Shown: positions 50,758 through 60,506, numbered from the stretch's first letter. The stretch: DNA of 64,000 nucleotides from Stieleria maiorica (GCF_008035925.1 NZ_CP036264.1:8995121-9059120), one strand, 5' to 3'. Numbers and translations: made by a program. The notes: generated by a model from the letters alone, not told the origin.

Positions 50758-52185
50758 CTACGCGAGAATCCCATCGACGACATCCGACTCTTCCACGCCG
50801 GTCAACTTGAAATCAAGACCCTGGTGGCGGTGGGTGAAGCGGTTGTGGTCGATGCCGAGCAAATGAAGCGCGGTGGCGTGCAAGTCGCGGACATGAACGG
50901 GGTTTTCCACCACGTTGTAACTGAAGTCGTCGGTCGCTCCATAACTGAACCCCGGCTTGACGCCCGCACCGGCCATCCAAACCGTAAAACAACGCGGGTG
51001 GTGATCGCGGCCGGCCAGCGGTGAGTCCCATTTGCCCTGCCCGGCGACGCCGCGGCCGAATTCGCCGCCCCAGATCACCAGCGTGTCATCGAGCATCCCA
51101 CGACGTTTCAAATCCGTGACCAGCGCCGCGCTGGGCTGGTCCGTGTCGATGCACCGCGAAACGCACCACGAACTGAGTCGCGAATGATGGTCCCAGTCGG
51201 GATGAAACAATTGAATGAACCGCACGCCACGCTCGGCCAACCGTCGCGCCAAAATGCAGTTCGCGGCATAGCTTCCCGGGCGTCGCGAATCGGGGCCGTA
51301 CATCTGGAACGTCGACTCGGACTCGTCGCTCAGATCGGTCAATTCCGGAATACTCGATTGCATCCGGAACGCCATTTCGTATTGATCGATCCGCGTTTCG
51401 ATCTCGGGGTCCAACGTTTGTTCGTGGTGCCGGCGATTCAGCGATGCGAGTGAATCGAGCATGTCGCGGCGAAGCTCTCGCGGAAATCCGTCGGGATCAT
51501 TCAAATACAGGACCGGGTCTTTGGCACTGCGCAGCTTGACACCCTGGTGTTTGGACGGCAAGAATCCGCTGCCCCAGTAGTGGTCGTACAGCGGTTGGTC
51601 ACTGCCCCGTTTCATTCGCGAAATCAGCACGACGTAATCGGGCAGATTCTTGTTCATGCTGCCCAGCCCATAACTGGCCCAGCATCCGAAACTCGGCCGC
51701 CCCGGCAACTGATGGCCGGTCAGAAACTTCGTCATCGCCGGGGCATGATTGATCTGGTCGGTGACCATCGACTTGACGAAGCACACGTCGTCGGCGATCG
51801 AACCGAGGTGTGGCAGCCACTCGCCGATCAAAGCCCCGCACTGGCCGTGGGCGTCAAAACGAGTGATCGGCGGCAGGATCAATTGTTTCTGATGCTTCGT
51901 CATGCCGGTCAGCCGCTGCCCCTGGCGGACGCTGTCGGGAAGCTCGGTCCCGGCCAGTTTGTGCAATTCGGGCTTGTAATCGAACAATTCGATTTGCGAC
52001 GGCCCGCCGGATTGCGTCAGAAAAATCACTCGCTTGGCCTTCGGCGCGAAGTGCGGCAACGCGCGCTCGATTTGCGACGCGGCCAACTCATCGCCCAACA
52101 TCGCCGCGGCGGCCAGGGCGCCGAAGTTCAATCCGGCCTGATTCAAGAACGCGCGGCGTCCAAGTTTGGAATCGATCTCACTCAC
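50758..52185 (-). CDS. DUF1501 family secreted protein
   Basis: 475 residues with a GTG start. The N-terminus is a twin-arginine-type signal (LGRRAFLNQAGLNFGALAAAAML). DUF1501 motifs: VIFLTQSGGPSQIELFDYKPEL, NHAPAMTKFLTGHQLPGRPSFGCWASYGLGS, LARRLAERGVRFIQLFHPDWDHHS, TLVIWGGEFGRG and GRDHHPRCFTVWMAGAGVK. The start overlaps the end of the PSD1 gene by 8 bases, so the two are coupled; order here is cytochrome first, then DUF1501. Confidence 0.94.
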   Translation of the reverse strand: MSEIDSKLGRRAFLNQAGLNFGALAAAAMLGDELAASQIERALPHFAPKAKRVIFLTQSGGPSQIELFDYKPELHKLAGTELPDSVRQGQRLTGMTKHQKQLILPPITRFDAHGQCGALIGEWLPHLGSIADDVCFVKSMVTDQINHAPAMTKFLTGHQLPGRPSFGCWASYGLGSMNKNLPDYVVLISRMKRGSDQPLYDHYWGSGFLPSKHQGVKLRSAKDPVLYLNDPDGFPRELRRDMLDSLASLNRRHHEQTLDPEIETRIDQYEMAFRMQSSIPELTDLSDESESTFQMYGPDSRRPGSYAANCILARRLAERGVRFIQLFHPDWDHHSRLSSWCVSRCIDTDQPSAALVTDLKRRGMLDDTLVIWGGEFGRGVAGQGKWDSPLAGRDHHPRCFTVWMAGAGVKPGFSYGATDDFSYNVVENPVHVRDLHATALHLLGIDHNRFTHRHQGLDFKLTGVEESDVVDGILA

Positions 52186-55100
52186 GGGTCATCGCCTCGT
52201 CAAGATTCAAAAGTAAACTGGCAACGGTCATCCAGGCGGCAGTCTGCGGAGCGAATTCCGTTCGCGGCGGCGGCTGTTGGCCGACGGTGCAATACTCGAC
52301 CGCCATCTCCGGATCTCCGTCGTAAATCTCTGTCACCGAATCCAACACCGCTTTCAATTCCCCCAGTTCCTCTTCGCTCAGCTCGCGCGACAGCACTCGC
52401 ATGGCCAGATCCTTCATTCGGTCATCGACCGCTTCTCCTGTCTGGTCAGTGTCCCCGGCCTGGCCCTTGCCTCCGGCGACCGCATCGGCAAGTGCCCGCG
52501 ACGCTTCCAGCATGCTGATGTCGTTCAACAAGGTCAGCGCGTGAAGCGGCGTGTTGGTGCGACGCACGCCGACCTCGCAAACGCGGCGTTGGGCGCTGTC
52601 GAACAAGAACGTCGGGGCGCTGCTGCGACGCCAAAACGCATACACCGTTCTTCGATACTGTGCCGGACCGACGCTGGGTTGATAATCAAAGCGTCCCATC
52701 GTGATCTCGGCCCAGACGCCTTCGGGTTGGTAAGGCCGTACCGGCGGCCCGCCGACGGCGGTGGACAAAAGCCCGGAAACGTGCAATGCGTTGTCACGGA
52801 TCATCCATGCCGGCAATCGGAATCGCGGTGCGCGTGCCAGCAGGCGATTGTCCGGATCGCTGGCCAACAACTCCGCTGACGCCACGCTGCTTTGGCGATA
52901 CGATTCACTGGTCGCGATCAGCCGGAGGATGTGTTGCAAATCCCAGTCACTTTCGATCAACTCGACCGCCAACCAGTCCAGCAACCGCGGATGCGTCGGC
53001 AGCTCCCCCTGCAACCCGAAATCGCCGGGCGTTCGCACCAGCCCCTGGCCGAACATGATCTGCCAAAGATGATTTACCGCGACGCGAGCGGTGAGCGGGT
53101 TTTCCGGATCGACGATCCAGTGGGCCAGATCCAGGCGTGACGTTGCTTGGTTTGCCGGCCAGTCCAATACACTCGGCAGCACCGCTCGCTGTACCGTTTC
53201 CCCTTTGGCGTCCCAGACTCCTCGAACCAGGATGTGTGTTTCGCGAGGTTTCTCCCTTTCGGCCAACACCATCACCTTGCGCGGCTTGGCTTGGTTCTTC
53301 AAGTCCGCGAGCTGCTTCTTGGCCGAGTCGCGTTTCTTTGCCACCGCTTGGTAGTCCGCATCGCCTAACAGGTACTGTGCGAGCAATCGTTTGCGGAGTG
53401 CTTCGCCGACTTCACCGCCATCGTTCAAAGTACGAACCAACTCTGCGATGGGCGAATCGCCATCGACTCGCCGGACCGTTTCGCCACGCTCGGCGGCCAA
53501 CGCGATCTTGAATCGTCCGATGTTCGCTCGGCCGTGCGTCGAACGTTGACGCAACAGGATCACAAACTGATCGCCGGGGCGTACCTGCCACGGTTTGTCC
53601 AATTGATAAACCGCGACATGCGGCTCGATCTTCTCGACACCCTCGGTCGTCCAACCGTCGCGGGCGTCGTCGTTCAACGTCTTGCCGACCTTGGCGTAAC
53701 GCTGATCCCAATTCGTGTCGCGCTTCTCGTCAGCCTCCACGTCAGCGACAACCGAACGCAGCTCCAACGGAATCTCCGAAGGGCTTCCCTGTCGGCGGAC
53801 CATCGCCAGGACGCTGGTGAGTGCGAATTCTCCGTTGCCGTCACGCGTGAATCGTTTCTCGACATGAGAATCATCCGGCAACACTTCGATGCGGAACCCG
53901 GACACTTGTTCCATCGGCGCCGGGACCTCCAAAGCGACTCGATAGTCATCCTGCGTCGGATTCGGACCATGCGTCTGGACGGTTTGATCGGCTTCGACGC
54001 GAAACATCGTTCCCTCGCTGCTGCTCGCGCTGGGCGTGGGGGTCCACCAAACTCGATGATCGGCCGATTTCGATTCGACTTTGTCTCGTAACCAGTCGTC
54101 GAACCGCTGCTCGGCCGATTGATGCGCCCGTTCGTGTTCCGCCTCGCATTGCTGGACGAAAGATGCCATTTCATCGATGCGGTCACTGACGTGCGGCGAG
54201 GTGTAATCGAGGTACGGCTTGGCTTTCATCCCCGCGTTGCCGTCTTCGTCGATGCTGTTGAAGAATGCGGACAGCGAGTAGTAGTCTTGGTGCGAGATCG
54301 GGTCAAACTTGTGTGAATGACATTGCACGCAACCGAGTGTCAGTCCCAACCAAACGGTGCCGGTGGTGTTCACGCGATCAATCACATAGTCGATCCGGGA
54401 TTCTTCCGGGTCGCGACCGCCTTCCCCGTTGGTCATGTGATTGCGGTGAAAGCAAGTCGCCAGGATCTGTTCCTCGGTCGCATCGGGAAGCAGGTCTCCG
54501 GCAAACTGTTCGATCGTAAAGTCTCGAAAGGACTTGTTGTCGCGAAACTGGCGGATCACCCAATCACGCCACGGCCAGTTTTGACGCGTCGCGTCCTGCT
54601 GAAACCCGTCGGAGTCCGAGTAGCGTGCCGCGTCCAACCACCACATCGCCATCCGCTCGGCATAGCGGGGTGATTGCAGCAAGCGGTCGATGGCATCATT
54701 CCATGCCTGGTCCGAACCGTCGAAATCCGCGACGTCTTGCGGAGTCGGTGACAGGCCCGTCAGATCCAACGTCAGCCGTTTTAGTTGGGTGTGCGGTGCG
54801 GCTCGACCACTCAGTGAGAAACCTTCGCCGGCAAGACGTGACTCGATAAATGCATCGATCGGATGCCGGTCGGCCGCTGGCGGTTCGGGCCGTGTCGGTA
54901 CCTCCAGAGACCAATGCTTGCCCCACGTCGCACCGGACAGAACCCACTCGCGAATCGCCGCTCGCTCCGATTCGGTCAGCGGCTTGCGGTGTGAATCCGT
55001 CGGCGGCATCACTTCATACTCATCATCCGTCATGATCCGCCGCCAGAGTTCGCTGTCCTCCAGATTCCCCGGAACGATTGCGGCATAGCCACCGCGATCC

Positions 55101-55333
55101 TCCTTGGCGTGTTCTTCGACATCCAAACGAAGGTCCGCTTCGCGATTACTTTCGTCGGGGCCGTGACAGTGAAAACATCGGTCGGACAGGACCGGCAAGA
55201 CGTCGCGCGAGAACGAGACGTCATCGGCGTGGGTCACGCTTGCCTGGGTCAACACCGGTATCGACGCCAGTACCCAAACGCCAATCAGGGCCGTGCGAGC
55301 AGGACGATGCCGATTCGAAGTGGCGACGTTCAC
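52178..55333 (-). CDS. PSD1 cytochrome-like / DUF1549 / DUF1553 secreted protein
   Basis: About 1,051 residues from a GTG at 55333, which gives a signal peptide (ALIGVWVLASIPVLTQASV, cleavage after THA). The start is uncertain: the frame is open to 55474, but that part is translated repeat A copy 3. A heme site RCFHCHGPDE is near residue 57, in the PSD1 region (VSFSRDVLPVLSDRC; MPPTDSHRKPLTESERA). DUF1549 follows (PIDAFIESRLAGEG, LKRLTLDLTGLSPTP, WWLDAARYSDSDGFQQD, LGLTLGCVQCHSHKFDPISHQDYY, a second CxxCH), then DUF1553 (NPLTARVAVNHLWQIMFGQGLV, TSESYRQSS). Role in the envelope is unknown; it pairs with the DUF1501 gene. Confidence 0.88.
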   Translation of the reverse strand: MNVATSNRHRPARTALIGVWVLASIPVLTQASVTHADDVSFSRDVLPVLSDRCFHCHGPDESNREADLRLDVEEHAKEDRGGYAAIVPGNLEDSELWRRIMTDDEYEVMPPTDSHRKPLTESERAAIREWVLSGATWGKHWSLEVPTRPEPPAADRHPIDAFIESRLAGEGFSLSGRAAPHTQLKRLTLDLTGLSPTPQDVADFDGSDQAWNDAIDRLLQSPRYAERMAMWWLDAARYSDSDGFQQDATRQNWPWRDWVIRQFRDNKSFRDFTIEQFAGDLLPDATEEQILATCFHRNHMTNGEGGRDPEESRIDYVIDRVNTTGTVWLGLTLGCVQCHSHKFDPISHQDYYSLSAFFNSIDEDGNAGMKAKPYLDYTSPHVSDRIDEMASFVQQCEAEHERAHQSAEQRFDDWLRDKVESKSADHRVWWTPTPSASSSEGTMFRVEADQTVQTHGPNPTQDDYRVALEVPAPMEQVSGFRIEVLPDDSHVEKRFTRDGNGEFALTSVLAMVRRQGSPSEIPLELRSVVADVEADEKRDTNWDQRYAKVGKTLNDDARDGWTTEGVEKIEPHVAVYQLDKPWQVRPGDQFVILLRQRSTHGRANIGRFKIALAAERGETVRRVDGDSPIAELVRTLNDGGEVGEALRKRLLAQYLLGDADYQAVAKKRDSAKKQLADLKNQAKPRKVMVLAEREKPRETHILVRGVWDAKGETVQRAVLPSVLDWPANQATSRLDLAHWIVDPENPLTARVAVNHLWQIMFGQGLVRTPGDFGLQGELPTHPRLLDWLAVELIESDWDLQHILRLIATSESYRQSSVASAELLASDPDNRLLARAPRFRLPAWMIRDNALHVSGLLSTAVGGPPVRPYQPEGVWAEITMGRFDYQPSVGPAQYRRTVYAFWRRSSAPTFLFDSAQRRVCEVGVRRTNTPLHALTLLNDISMLEASRALADAVAGGKGQAGDTDQTGEAVDDRMKDLAMRVLSRELSEEELGELKAVLDSVTEIYDGDPEMAVEYCTVGQQPPPRTEFAPQTAAWMTVASLLLNLDEAMTRE

Positions 55334-55415
55334 CAGAGCGCGGGCAGTACGCGAGCCCCACCATCTGGCGAAGGTGGCTACGTTTGACCGCCGATCCACG
55401 ATCTTTGGTGTGCAA
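55323..55415. repeat. Repeat family A, copy 3
   Basis: Shares CACCAGAGCG, CATCTGGCGAAGGTGGCTACGTTTGACCGCCGATCCACGAT with copies 1 and 2. It lies across the likely start region of the PSD1 gene and in the divergent promoter region of the AraC gene (gap 55334-55610). Confidence 0.65.
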
Positions 55416-55610
55416 CGGGGCGCCTTCCATCCTGGACCGCTAACTTGCTTCATTTCGATTTTGCTCGAACGCATCCTTCCGTTGTGCTTTCAATCTTCTG
55501 TCGGAATTCTCTTGCAGCTTGCCGCGACCGCTCACGCCAAGCCCCGGATTTTACCCTCCGCCACCATCATCGTCTTGGACGGCTCAGTCGCGTTTTGGTA
55601 TGTTTTGACC

Positions 55611-56363
55611 ATGAGCGACGAATCTGCGCATGACTTTCAAGCCGACTTTTTTGCCCGCTACCCGATGGCGGAGTCGGTCATGGCGTTGTTCGATTCGTTG
55701 CCGCAGACGTATTTTTATGCCAAGGACACGGCCAGCCGATTCGTCCGCGTGAACCGGCAATTCCTGGAAAACCACGGCCTGAATCATGAACGCGAGGCGC
55801 TCGGCAAAACCGACCACGACTTTCACCCGCCGCTGATGGCCGAGGCGTACATCAGCGAGGACCGCCGGGTGATGGCCGGCCGCAAACCGGTGCCGGGACA
55901 GGTGTGGCTGGTCCTGCACCGCCGCAGCGTGCCGCGTTGGTACGTTTCCACCAAGGCACCGCTGTTCAATTCCTCCGGCGATGTGATCGGCATCGCCGGA
56001 GCGATGTACCGCATCGAGCAACAAGACGAATTGACCCGGTACCTGCAGGAGTTGCTTCCGGTCGCACGCTACATCGAGCGACACTATGCCGAACCGATCT
56101 CGATGAGCGAGATGGCTGAACTGGCGGGACTCTCCTCGACGCACTTCAACCGCCGGTTTCGCCAACTGCTGCGCGTCACGCCCACCGAGTACCTACGTTC
56201 GGTCCGCGTCCAGGCCGCCCAACACTTGCTGTCGACCACCGCGCGAACACTCGGCGAGATCGCCGTCGACGTCGGGTTCACCGACCAAAGCCACCTCACC
56301 CGCCGATTCCGCGAAGTCACCGGCATGACCCCCGCCGCCTGGCGCAAACGCTTCGTCCGCTAA
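55611..56363 (+). CDS. PAS-domain AraC-family regulator
   Basis: 250 residues from the ATG at 55611; the frame is open far upstream through repeat A without support. The N-terminal domain is PAS-like (LFDSLPQTYFYAKDTASRFVRVNRQFLE, HDFHPPLMAEAYISEDRRVMA, WYVSTKAPLFNSSGDVIGIAGAMYRI). The C-terminal 100 residues carry the two AraC helix-turn-helix motifs (MSEMAELAGLSSTHFNRRFRQ and LGEIAVDVGFTDQSHLTRRFREVTGMTPAAWRK). It is divergent from the PSD1-DUF1501 operon and is the obvious candidate regulator. The signal sensed by the PAS domain is unknown. Confidence 0.93.
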   Translation: MSDESAHDFQADFFARYPMAESVMALFDSLPQTYFYAKDTASRFVRVNRQFLENHGLNHEREALGKTDHDFHPPLMAEAYISEDRRVMAGRKPVPGQVWLVLHRRSVPRWYVSTKAPLFNSSGDVIGIAGAMYRIEQQDELTRYLQELLPVARYIERHYAEPISMSEMAELAGLSSTHFNRRFRQLLRVTPTEYLRSVRVQAAQHLLSTTARTLGEIAVDVGFTDQSHLTRRFREVTGMTPAAWRKRFVR

Positions 56364-56377
56364 TCAAGCGATTCCCA

Positions 56378-56435
56378 GCGCACGTTGGTGTCTAGCCTTT
56401 AGGCGACTCCCCCCGCTGCTCCGCAGCGACCGCAC
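56378..56435. repeat. Repeat family C, copy overlapping the SGNH gene end
   Basis: CAGCGCACGTTGGTGTCTAG, AGGCGACTCCCCCCGCTGCT and CCGCAGCG. The segment 56392-56435 is also the last 14 codons and stop of the SGNH hydrolase gene on the other strand. Confidence 0.65.
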
Positions 56436-57174
56436 GCAACACATCATCCAATCGTCGCCGAATCAATGTCGACCACAGATCGTAGCCGGCTTCGTTAAGG
56501 TGCAGTCGGTCTTCGACGAAGAACTCTGCCCGCGGCGTGCCGTCGGCTTTCAAGTAATGGCTGGCGGTGGGAATGAAGTAGGTGTTGGGTGTCGAGAGCG
56601 CGATTTCACGAAGCCGGGCATTGACCGCTCGGATTTTGGACCAGGCGTCGAAACGACTTTCACACGGAGTGATTTCGATCAAGAAAAACGGCGCGTCGGG
56701 CTGATGTTGCTGCGACACCGCGACGATGTGCCGCGCGAGTGCCTCGATCTGGTCGGGCGTGTGATCGTCTTCTTTTCCGACCACACCGTTGCCGACGAAC
56801 ATCACGATCGCGCGATACCGATGAGGCGTCACCAAGCGATCGACGAAAACCGCCATGTCGGTGAACTTGGCCCCGCCATAGCCGCGACGGATGGTTTGGT
56901 ACGGCGCCATGTCGACCGCCATCGTCGCCCATCGCCGGATGCTGCTGCTGCCGATGAACAGGACCGCGTCAGCCGTGTCCGCCTGGGTGTTGTTCAACTC
57001 GTCAAACGCGGCGATGTCTTTGGCCCAACGTTTCTCCGCCGCTTCACGGTAAGGTGCCAGCAAGTCTTCGGAGCTCTCGGCTCCCTGCGGCGCCGACTCT
57101 TGCGCGCCAAGCTTTGGAGCAATCGATGGTCCAACAAGCAAGCAAGAGGTGATCAACAAAAACAATCGCATCAT
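56392..57174 (-). CDS. SGNH/GDSL-type hydrolase, secreted
   Basis: 260 residues from the first ATG (57174); a TTG immediately upstream is possible. A signal peptide (MMRLFLLITSCLLVGPSIA) precedes the SGNH fold. Block I is VLFIGSSSIRRW with the nucleophile Ser, the Gly block is in IRRGYGGAKF, block III is FVGNGVV with Asn, and block V is DRLHLNEAGY with the Asp and His of the catalytic set. Likely an esterase or acetylhydrolase. The last residues (VAAEQRGESPKG) and the stop are encoded by a family C repeat, so the native C-terminus was probably shorter or different. Confidence 0.88.
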   Translation of the reverse strand: MMRLFLLITSCLLVGPSIAPKLGAQESAPQGAESSEDLLAPYREAAEKRWAKDIAAFDELNNTQADTADAVLFIGSSSIRRWATMAVDMAPYQTIRRGYGGAKFTDMAVFVDRLVTPHRYRAIVMFVGNGVVGKEDDHTPDQIEALARHIVAVSQQHQPDAPFFLIEITPCESRFDAWSKIRAVNARLREIALSTPNTYFIPTASHYLKADGTPRAEFFVEDRLHLNEAGYDLWSTLIRRRLDDVLRAVAAEQRGESPKG

Positions 57175-57224
57175 CAATTCGGTTTCAATCGTGGAAAGGT
57201 AAAAGTCACAAGTTTTGGGTACAT

Positions 57225-57397
57225 CGCACGTTGGTGTTTAGCCTTTAGGCGACTCCCCCTCGCTGCTCCGCAGCGACACGCGACCGCCCGGAAGGGCCGT
57301 CGGACCTACACCAGCGCACGTTGGTGTTTAGCCTTTAGGCGACTCCTCTCGCTGCTTCGCAGCGACACGCGACCGCCCGGAAGGGCCGTCGTACCCA
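57225..57397. repeat. Two tandem family C repeats
   Basis: Copies 57225-57307 and 57314-57397 lie in the same orientation 89 bases apart, both with CGCACGTTGGTGTTTAGCCT, CGCTGCTCCGCAGCG or CGCTGCTTCGCAGCG, and GACCGCCCGGAAGGGCCGTC. They occupy most of the 392-base gap between the divergent SGNH hydrolase and cytochrome genes; no gene is present. Confidence 0.75.
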
Positions 57398-57566
57398 AAA
57401 CAGCCCGAGCGGCTTAAGTCGGTACACCAGCGCGACGCCCATCATACTCAAACTCCGACAACCCATCTCGTGTCTTCGCGAGCCGACTTCGCACGCCCAT
57501 CGGGCCCTCGCACTACGGTCGTTTCGCGTATGCTGTGGAGCCGTCCCAATTTACCGAGGCGTTCCG

Positions 57567-60506
57567 ATGATGAATCTGATCCGAATCGCAACTGTTTTCC
57601 TGGTCGTGACATTCTGTTGCCACGCGGGGCTAGCGGTCGCAGCCCAAACGTCTTCGCCCGCCTGGATTTGGGGCACCCGGGACCGCGCGCCCGGCCAGGT
57701 CGTCACCTTATCCCACCCCTTTCACGTTCGCTCCGCCGTCGCTCGTGCAACGATGCATCTGGCCGCGGACTTCACGCGATGTACGGTACGCTTGAATCAG
57801 CGACCGTTGGCTCAACTGGATGAATTCGCTCCGTGGATGCAGTGGGACGTGACCGACCGTCTTGTCGCGGGATCCAACCACATCTCGCTCCACTGCACCA
57901 GCGGCGAGGGGCCCGCCGCGGTCGCGCTCAGCATTGAGATCATTTACGCGGACGGATCGGTCGTGACCGTTGCCAGCGGGGATGATTGGAAAACGGACCA
58001 CGGCACGGCAGTCTCCTTGGGCACCGTCGCCCAGGAGTACTGGGACGTTTCGGATTTGGCCAAGATCTCGCCGCTGGAGGACTACGAACAGTGGCGACGT
58101 GCCAGCGGTGCGGACGTGGGAACCGATCCCGCGACTTTCGTGACGGAGCCCGGTTTTCAAGTCGACTTGATCCGCTCGGCGACCGCCGACGAAGGCTCTT
58201 GGGTCAGCATGGCACTGGATTCCCAGGGACGCATCACGATCGCACGCGAAAACAAAGGCCTGTTGCGGATGACGCTTTCGCCGGACGGTAAACGCGTCCG
58301 ACAGGTCGAAACGATCAATGATGATCTGCTGGAGTGCCGCGGGTTGCTCTATGCCTATGACAGCTTGTACGCCAACGCGAACAATTCCAAAGGCCTGTAT
58401 CGCTTGCGTGACACCGACAACGACGACCAATTCGACGAAGTGGAACTGCTGCGTGAGTTTCCGGGTCAGGTGGGCCACGGACGAAACGATTTGGCGCTCG
58501 GCCCCGACGGCCTGATCTATTCGATCCACGGCGATTCGGTCGAACTGGCAATCGACAACATCCATGACCGCACTTCCCCATTGCGTGCCGCCCGCCAAGG
58601 ACAGCATTCCGAAGAAGGCCATTTGATCCGCACCGATCGCGACGGATCGCGCTGGGAACTGGTCGCTTCGGGATTGAGAAATCCGTTCGGAATCGATTTC
58701 AACGATGACGGGGAAGTGTTCACTTACGATGCGGACAACGAATACGACATGGGTTCGCCCTGGTATCGCCCGACCCGAATCGTGCAACTGTTTTCCGGGG
58801 GCGATTACGGATGGCGACGGAAAACCAATGGACAATGGCCGCCCTATTTTCCCGATCACAGCGACAACGCGCTGCCGACCGTCGACGTCGGAAAAGGTTC
58901 GCCAACGGCGGTCAAGTCCGGTCGGCACAGTTCTTTCCCACGGCACTACCAAAAGGCGATCTTTGCTCTCGATTGGGCCTATGGTCGCATTCTGGCCTGC
59001 CACCTCGCACCACGTGGTGCAGGGTACGCCTGTCGCGTCCAAACCTTTCTCGCCGGACGCCCCCTGAATGTGACCGACTTGGAATTCGACGCCGACGGAG
59101 ACATGTTCGTGATCACCGGAGGGCGCAAGACCCGATCAGCGCTTTATCGGATTCGCTATATCGGTCGGGAAACAGAAATCCCGGAGCCGACGACGCAGCA
59201 AATCGAGCGACAACTCTATTCGCAAACCTCACGTGAACGACGCCGAGTCCTTGCTTCGCTTCATCAGCAACGCCCCGTCGAAACTCTCTCACAGACGTGG
59301 ATCTACCTCGATGACACTGACCCCCTGATTCGCAACACGGCGCGAGTCGCGATCGAACACCAACCGGTCGAGCAGTGGAGGGATATGGCGATCGCCGAGG
59401 TTTCGCCCGAGCGCGCCGCGACAGCATTGTTGGCACTTGCACGCTCCGGGCGACTTGCGGATTATCGCGTGATTTTGCAGCGGTTAGACGCAATGGACGT
59501 CAAGACACTCACCGCATACGGGAAACTGTCCGTGCTGCATGCGTATCGCCTGACGCTTCGAAATGCGTCGCTCGATCCAAAAGTCATTGATGCGACGCAT
59601 CTGCGGTTACTTCGGTGGCTCTCGTCGGAAACCGGTGCGGCGGTCGCTCCGCTGGGCAGCGGAGCCGTGGTGCGAGAGGAACTGGCAAGATTGATCGCCG
59701 ACCGAGAGGTCCCCGGTGCCGTCACCCCGTTGACCGAAATGCTGCGCACGGCTCACGGCCAGCGGGAACGGATGAATGCCCTTTACATGCTCTGCCATCA
59801 ACCCCACGGATGGACGATGGACGACAGAACGTTGTTCTTCGAAGCGTTGGGCGAATTGGAGCGGACGGCGTTTTCCGGAGCCGGAATGCCCGGCCGGCTG
59901 AAACAAATCCGCGACCATGCCGTCGGGCACCTGTCGGCGGAAGAACGCGAGACACTCGGAGCATTGATTCAGCCAACGACGCTGGACCAAACGCCTCCGA
60001 AGAAGGTGTTGCGCCCGCAGGTGAGAACATGGACGCTCAGCGATCTCGTCACCGCGCTCGACGACGTCGCAACACCGGGTGATGCACGTCGTGGCGAAGC
60101 ATTGTTCCGTGACGTCTTGTGTGCATCGTGCCATCGTGTGGCCGGCCGCGGCGGTGTACTCGGCCCCGACCTGTCTTCCGTCGCCGCCCGCTTTAGCACC
60201 CGCGACATCCTTGCGTCCATCGTCACACCATCGGACGTGATCGCCGAAAAGTACCTCAGTGTTCAAGTCGTGACGACCGACGGAAAAATCGTCAGCGGGC
60301 AAATCATCACCGGAGGAGACTACCGATCGTCAACGCTGCGACTGGCGACCGACCCGCTTGACCCGGCAAAGGTCGTCGAAATTCCAAAGCAAGACATCCA
60401 ACTGCACCGTCCGTCGGACGTATCGCCGATGCCCGAGGGGCTGCTCGACACGCTCACGGCCGCCGACATCGCCGATCTTCTCGCCTTCCTGACCCAACAG
60501 CATTAA
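57567..60506 (+). CDS. PVC-type propeller protein with C-terminal c-type heme site
   Basis: 979 residues with GAGG 7 bases before the ATG. A signal peptide (LIRIATVFLVVTFCCHAGLA) leads into a beta-sandwich-like domain (about 30-165). From about 185 a PQQ/glucose-dehydrogenase-like propeller follows (FVTEPGFQVDLIRSA, WVSMALDSQGRITIARENKG, GRNDLALGPDGLIYSIHGDS, VASGLRNPFGIDFNDDGEVFTYDADNE). Next is a helical repeat region (540-830) and a cytochrome domain with CASCHRVAGRGGVLGPDLS near 855 and a C-terminal LHRPSDVSPMPEGLLDTLTAADIADLLAFL. This matches the PVC-type heme-binding CxxCH architecture. Periplasmic electron transfer or sugar oxidation is plausible but unproven. Confidence 0.92.
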   Translation: MMNLIRIATVFLVVTFCCHAGLAVAAQTSSPAWIWGTRDRAPGQVVTLSHPFHVRSAVARATMHLAADFTRCTVRLNQRPLAQLDEFAPWMQWDVTDRLVAGSNHISLHCTSGEGPAAVALSIEIIYADGSVVTVASGDDWKTDHGTAVSLGTVAQEYWDVSDLAKISPLEDYEQWRRASGADVGTDPATFVTEPGFQVDLIRSATADEGSWVSMALDSQGRITIARENKGLLRMTLSPDGKRVRQVETINDDLLECRGLLYAYDSLYANANNSKGLYRLRDTDNDDQFDEVELLREFPGQVGHGRNDLALGPDGLIYSIHGDSVELAIDNIHDRTSPLRAARQGQHSEEGHLIRTDRDGSRWELVASGLRNPFGIDFNDDGEVFTYDADNEYDMGSPWYRPTRIVQLFSGGDYGWRRKTNGQWPPYFPDHSDNALPTVDVGKGSPTAVKSGRHSSFPRHYQKAIFALDWAYGRILACHLAPRGAGYACRVQTFLAGRPLNVTDLEFDADGDMFVITGGRKTRSALYRIRYIGRETEIPEPTTQQIERQLYSQTSRERRRVLASLHQQRPVETLSQTWIYLDDTDPLIRNTARVAIEHQPVEQWRDMAIAEVSPERAATALLALARSGRLADYRVILQRLDAMDVKTLTAYGKLSVLHAYRLTLRNASLDPKVIDATHLRLLRWLSSETGAAVAPLGSGAVVREELARLIADREVPGAVTPLTEMLRTAHGQRERMNALYMLCHQPHGWTMDDRTLFFEALGELERTAFSGAGMPGRLKQIRDHAVGHLSAEERETLGALIQPTTLDQTPPKKVLRPQVRTWTLSDLVTALDDVATPGDARRGEALFRDVLCASCHRVAGRGGVLGPDLSSVAARFSTRDILASIVTPSDVIAEKYLSVQVVTTDGKIVSGQIITGGDYRSSTLRLATDPLDPAKVVEIPKQDIQLHRPSDVSPMPEGLLDTLTAADIADLLAFLTQQH

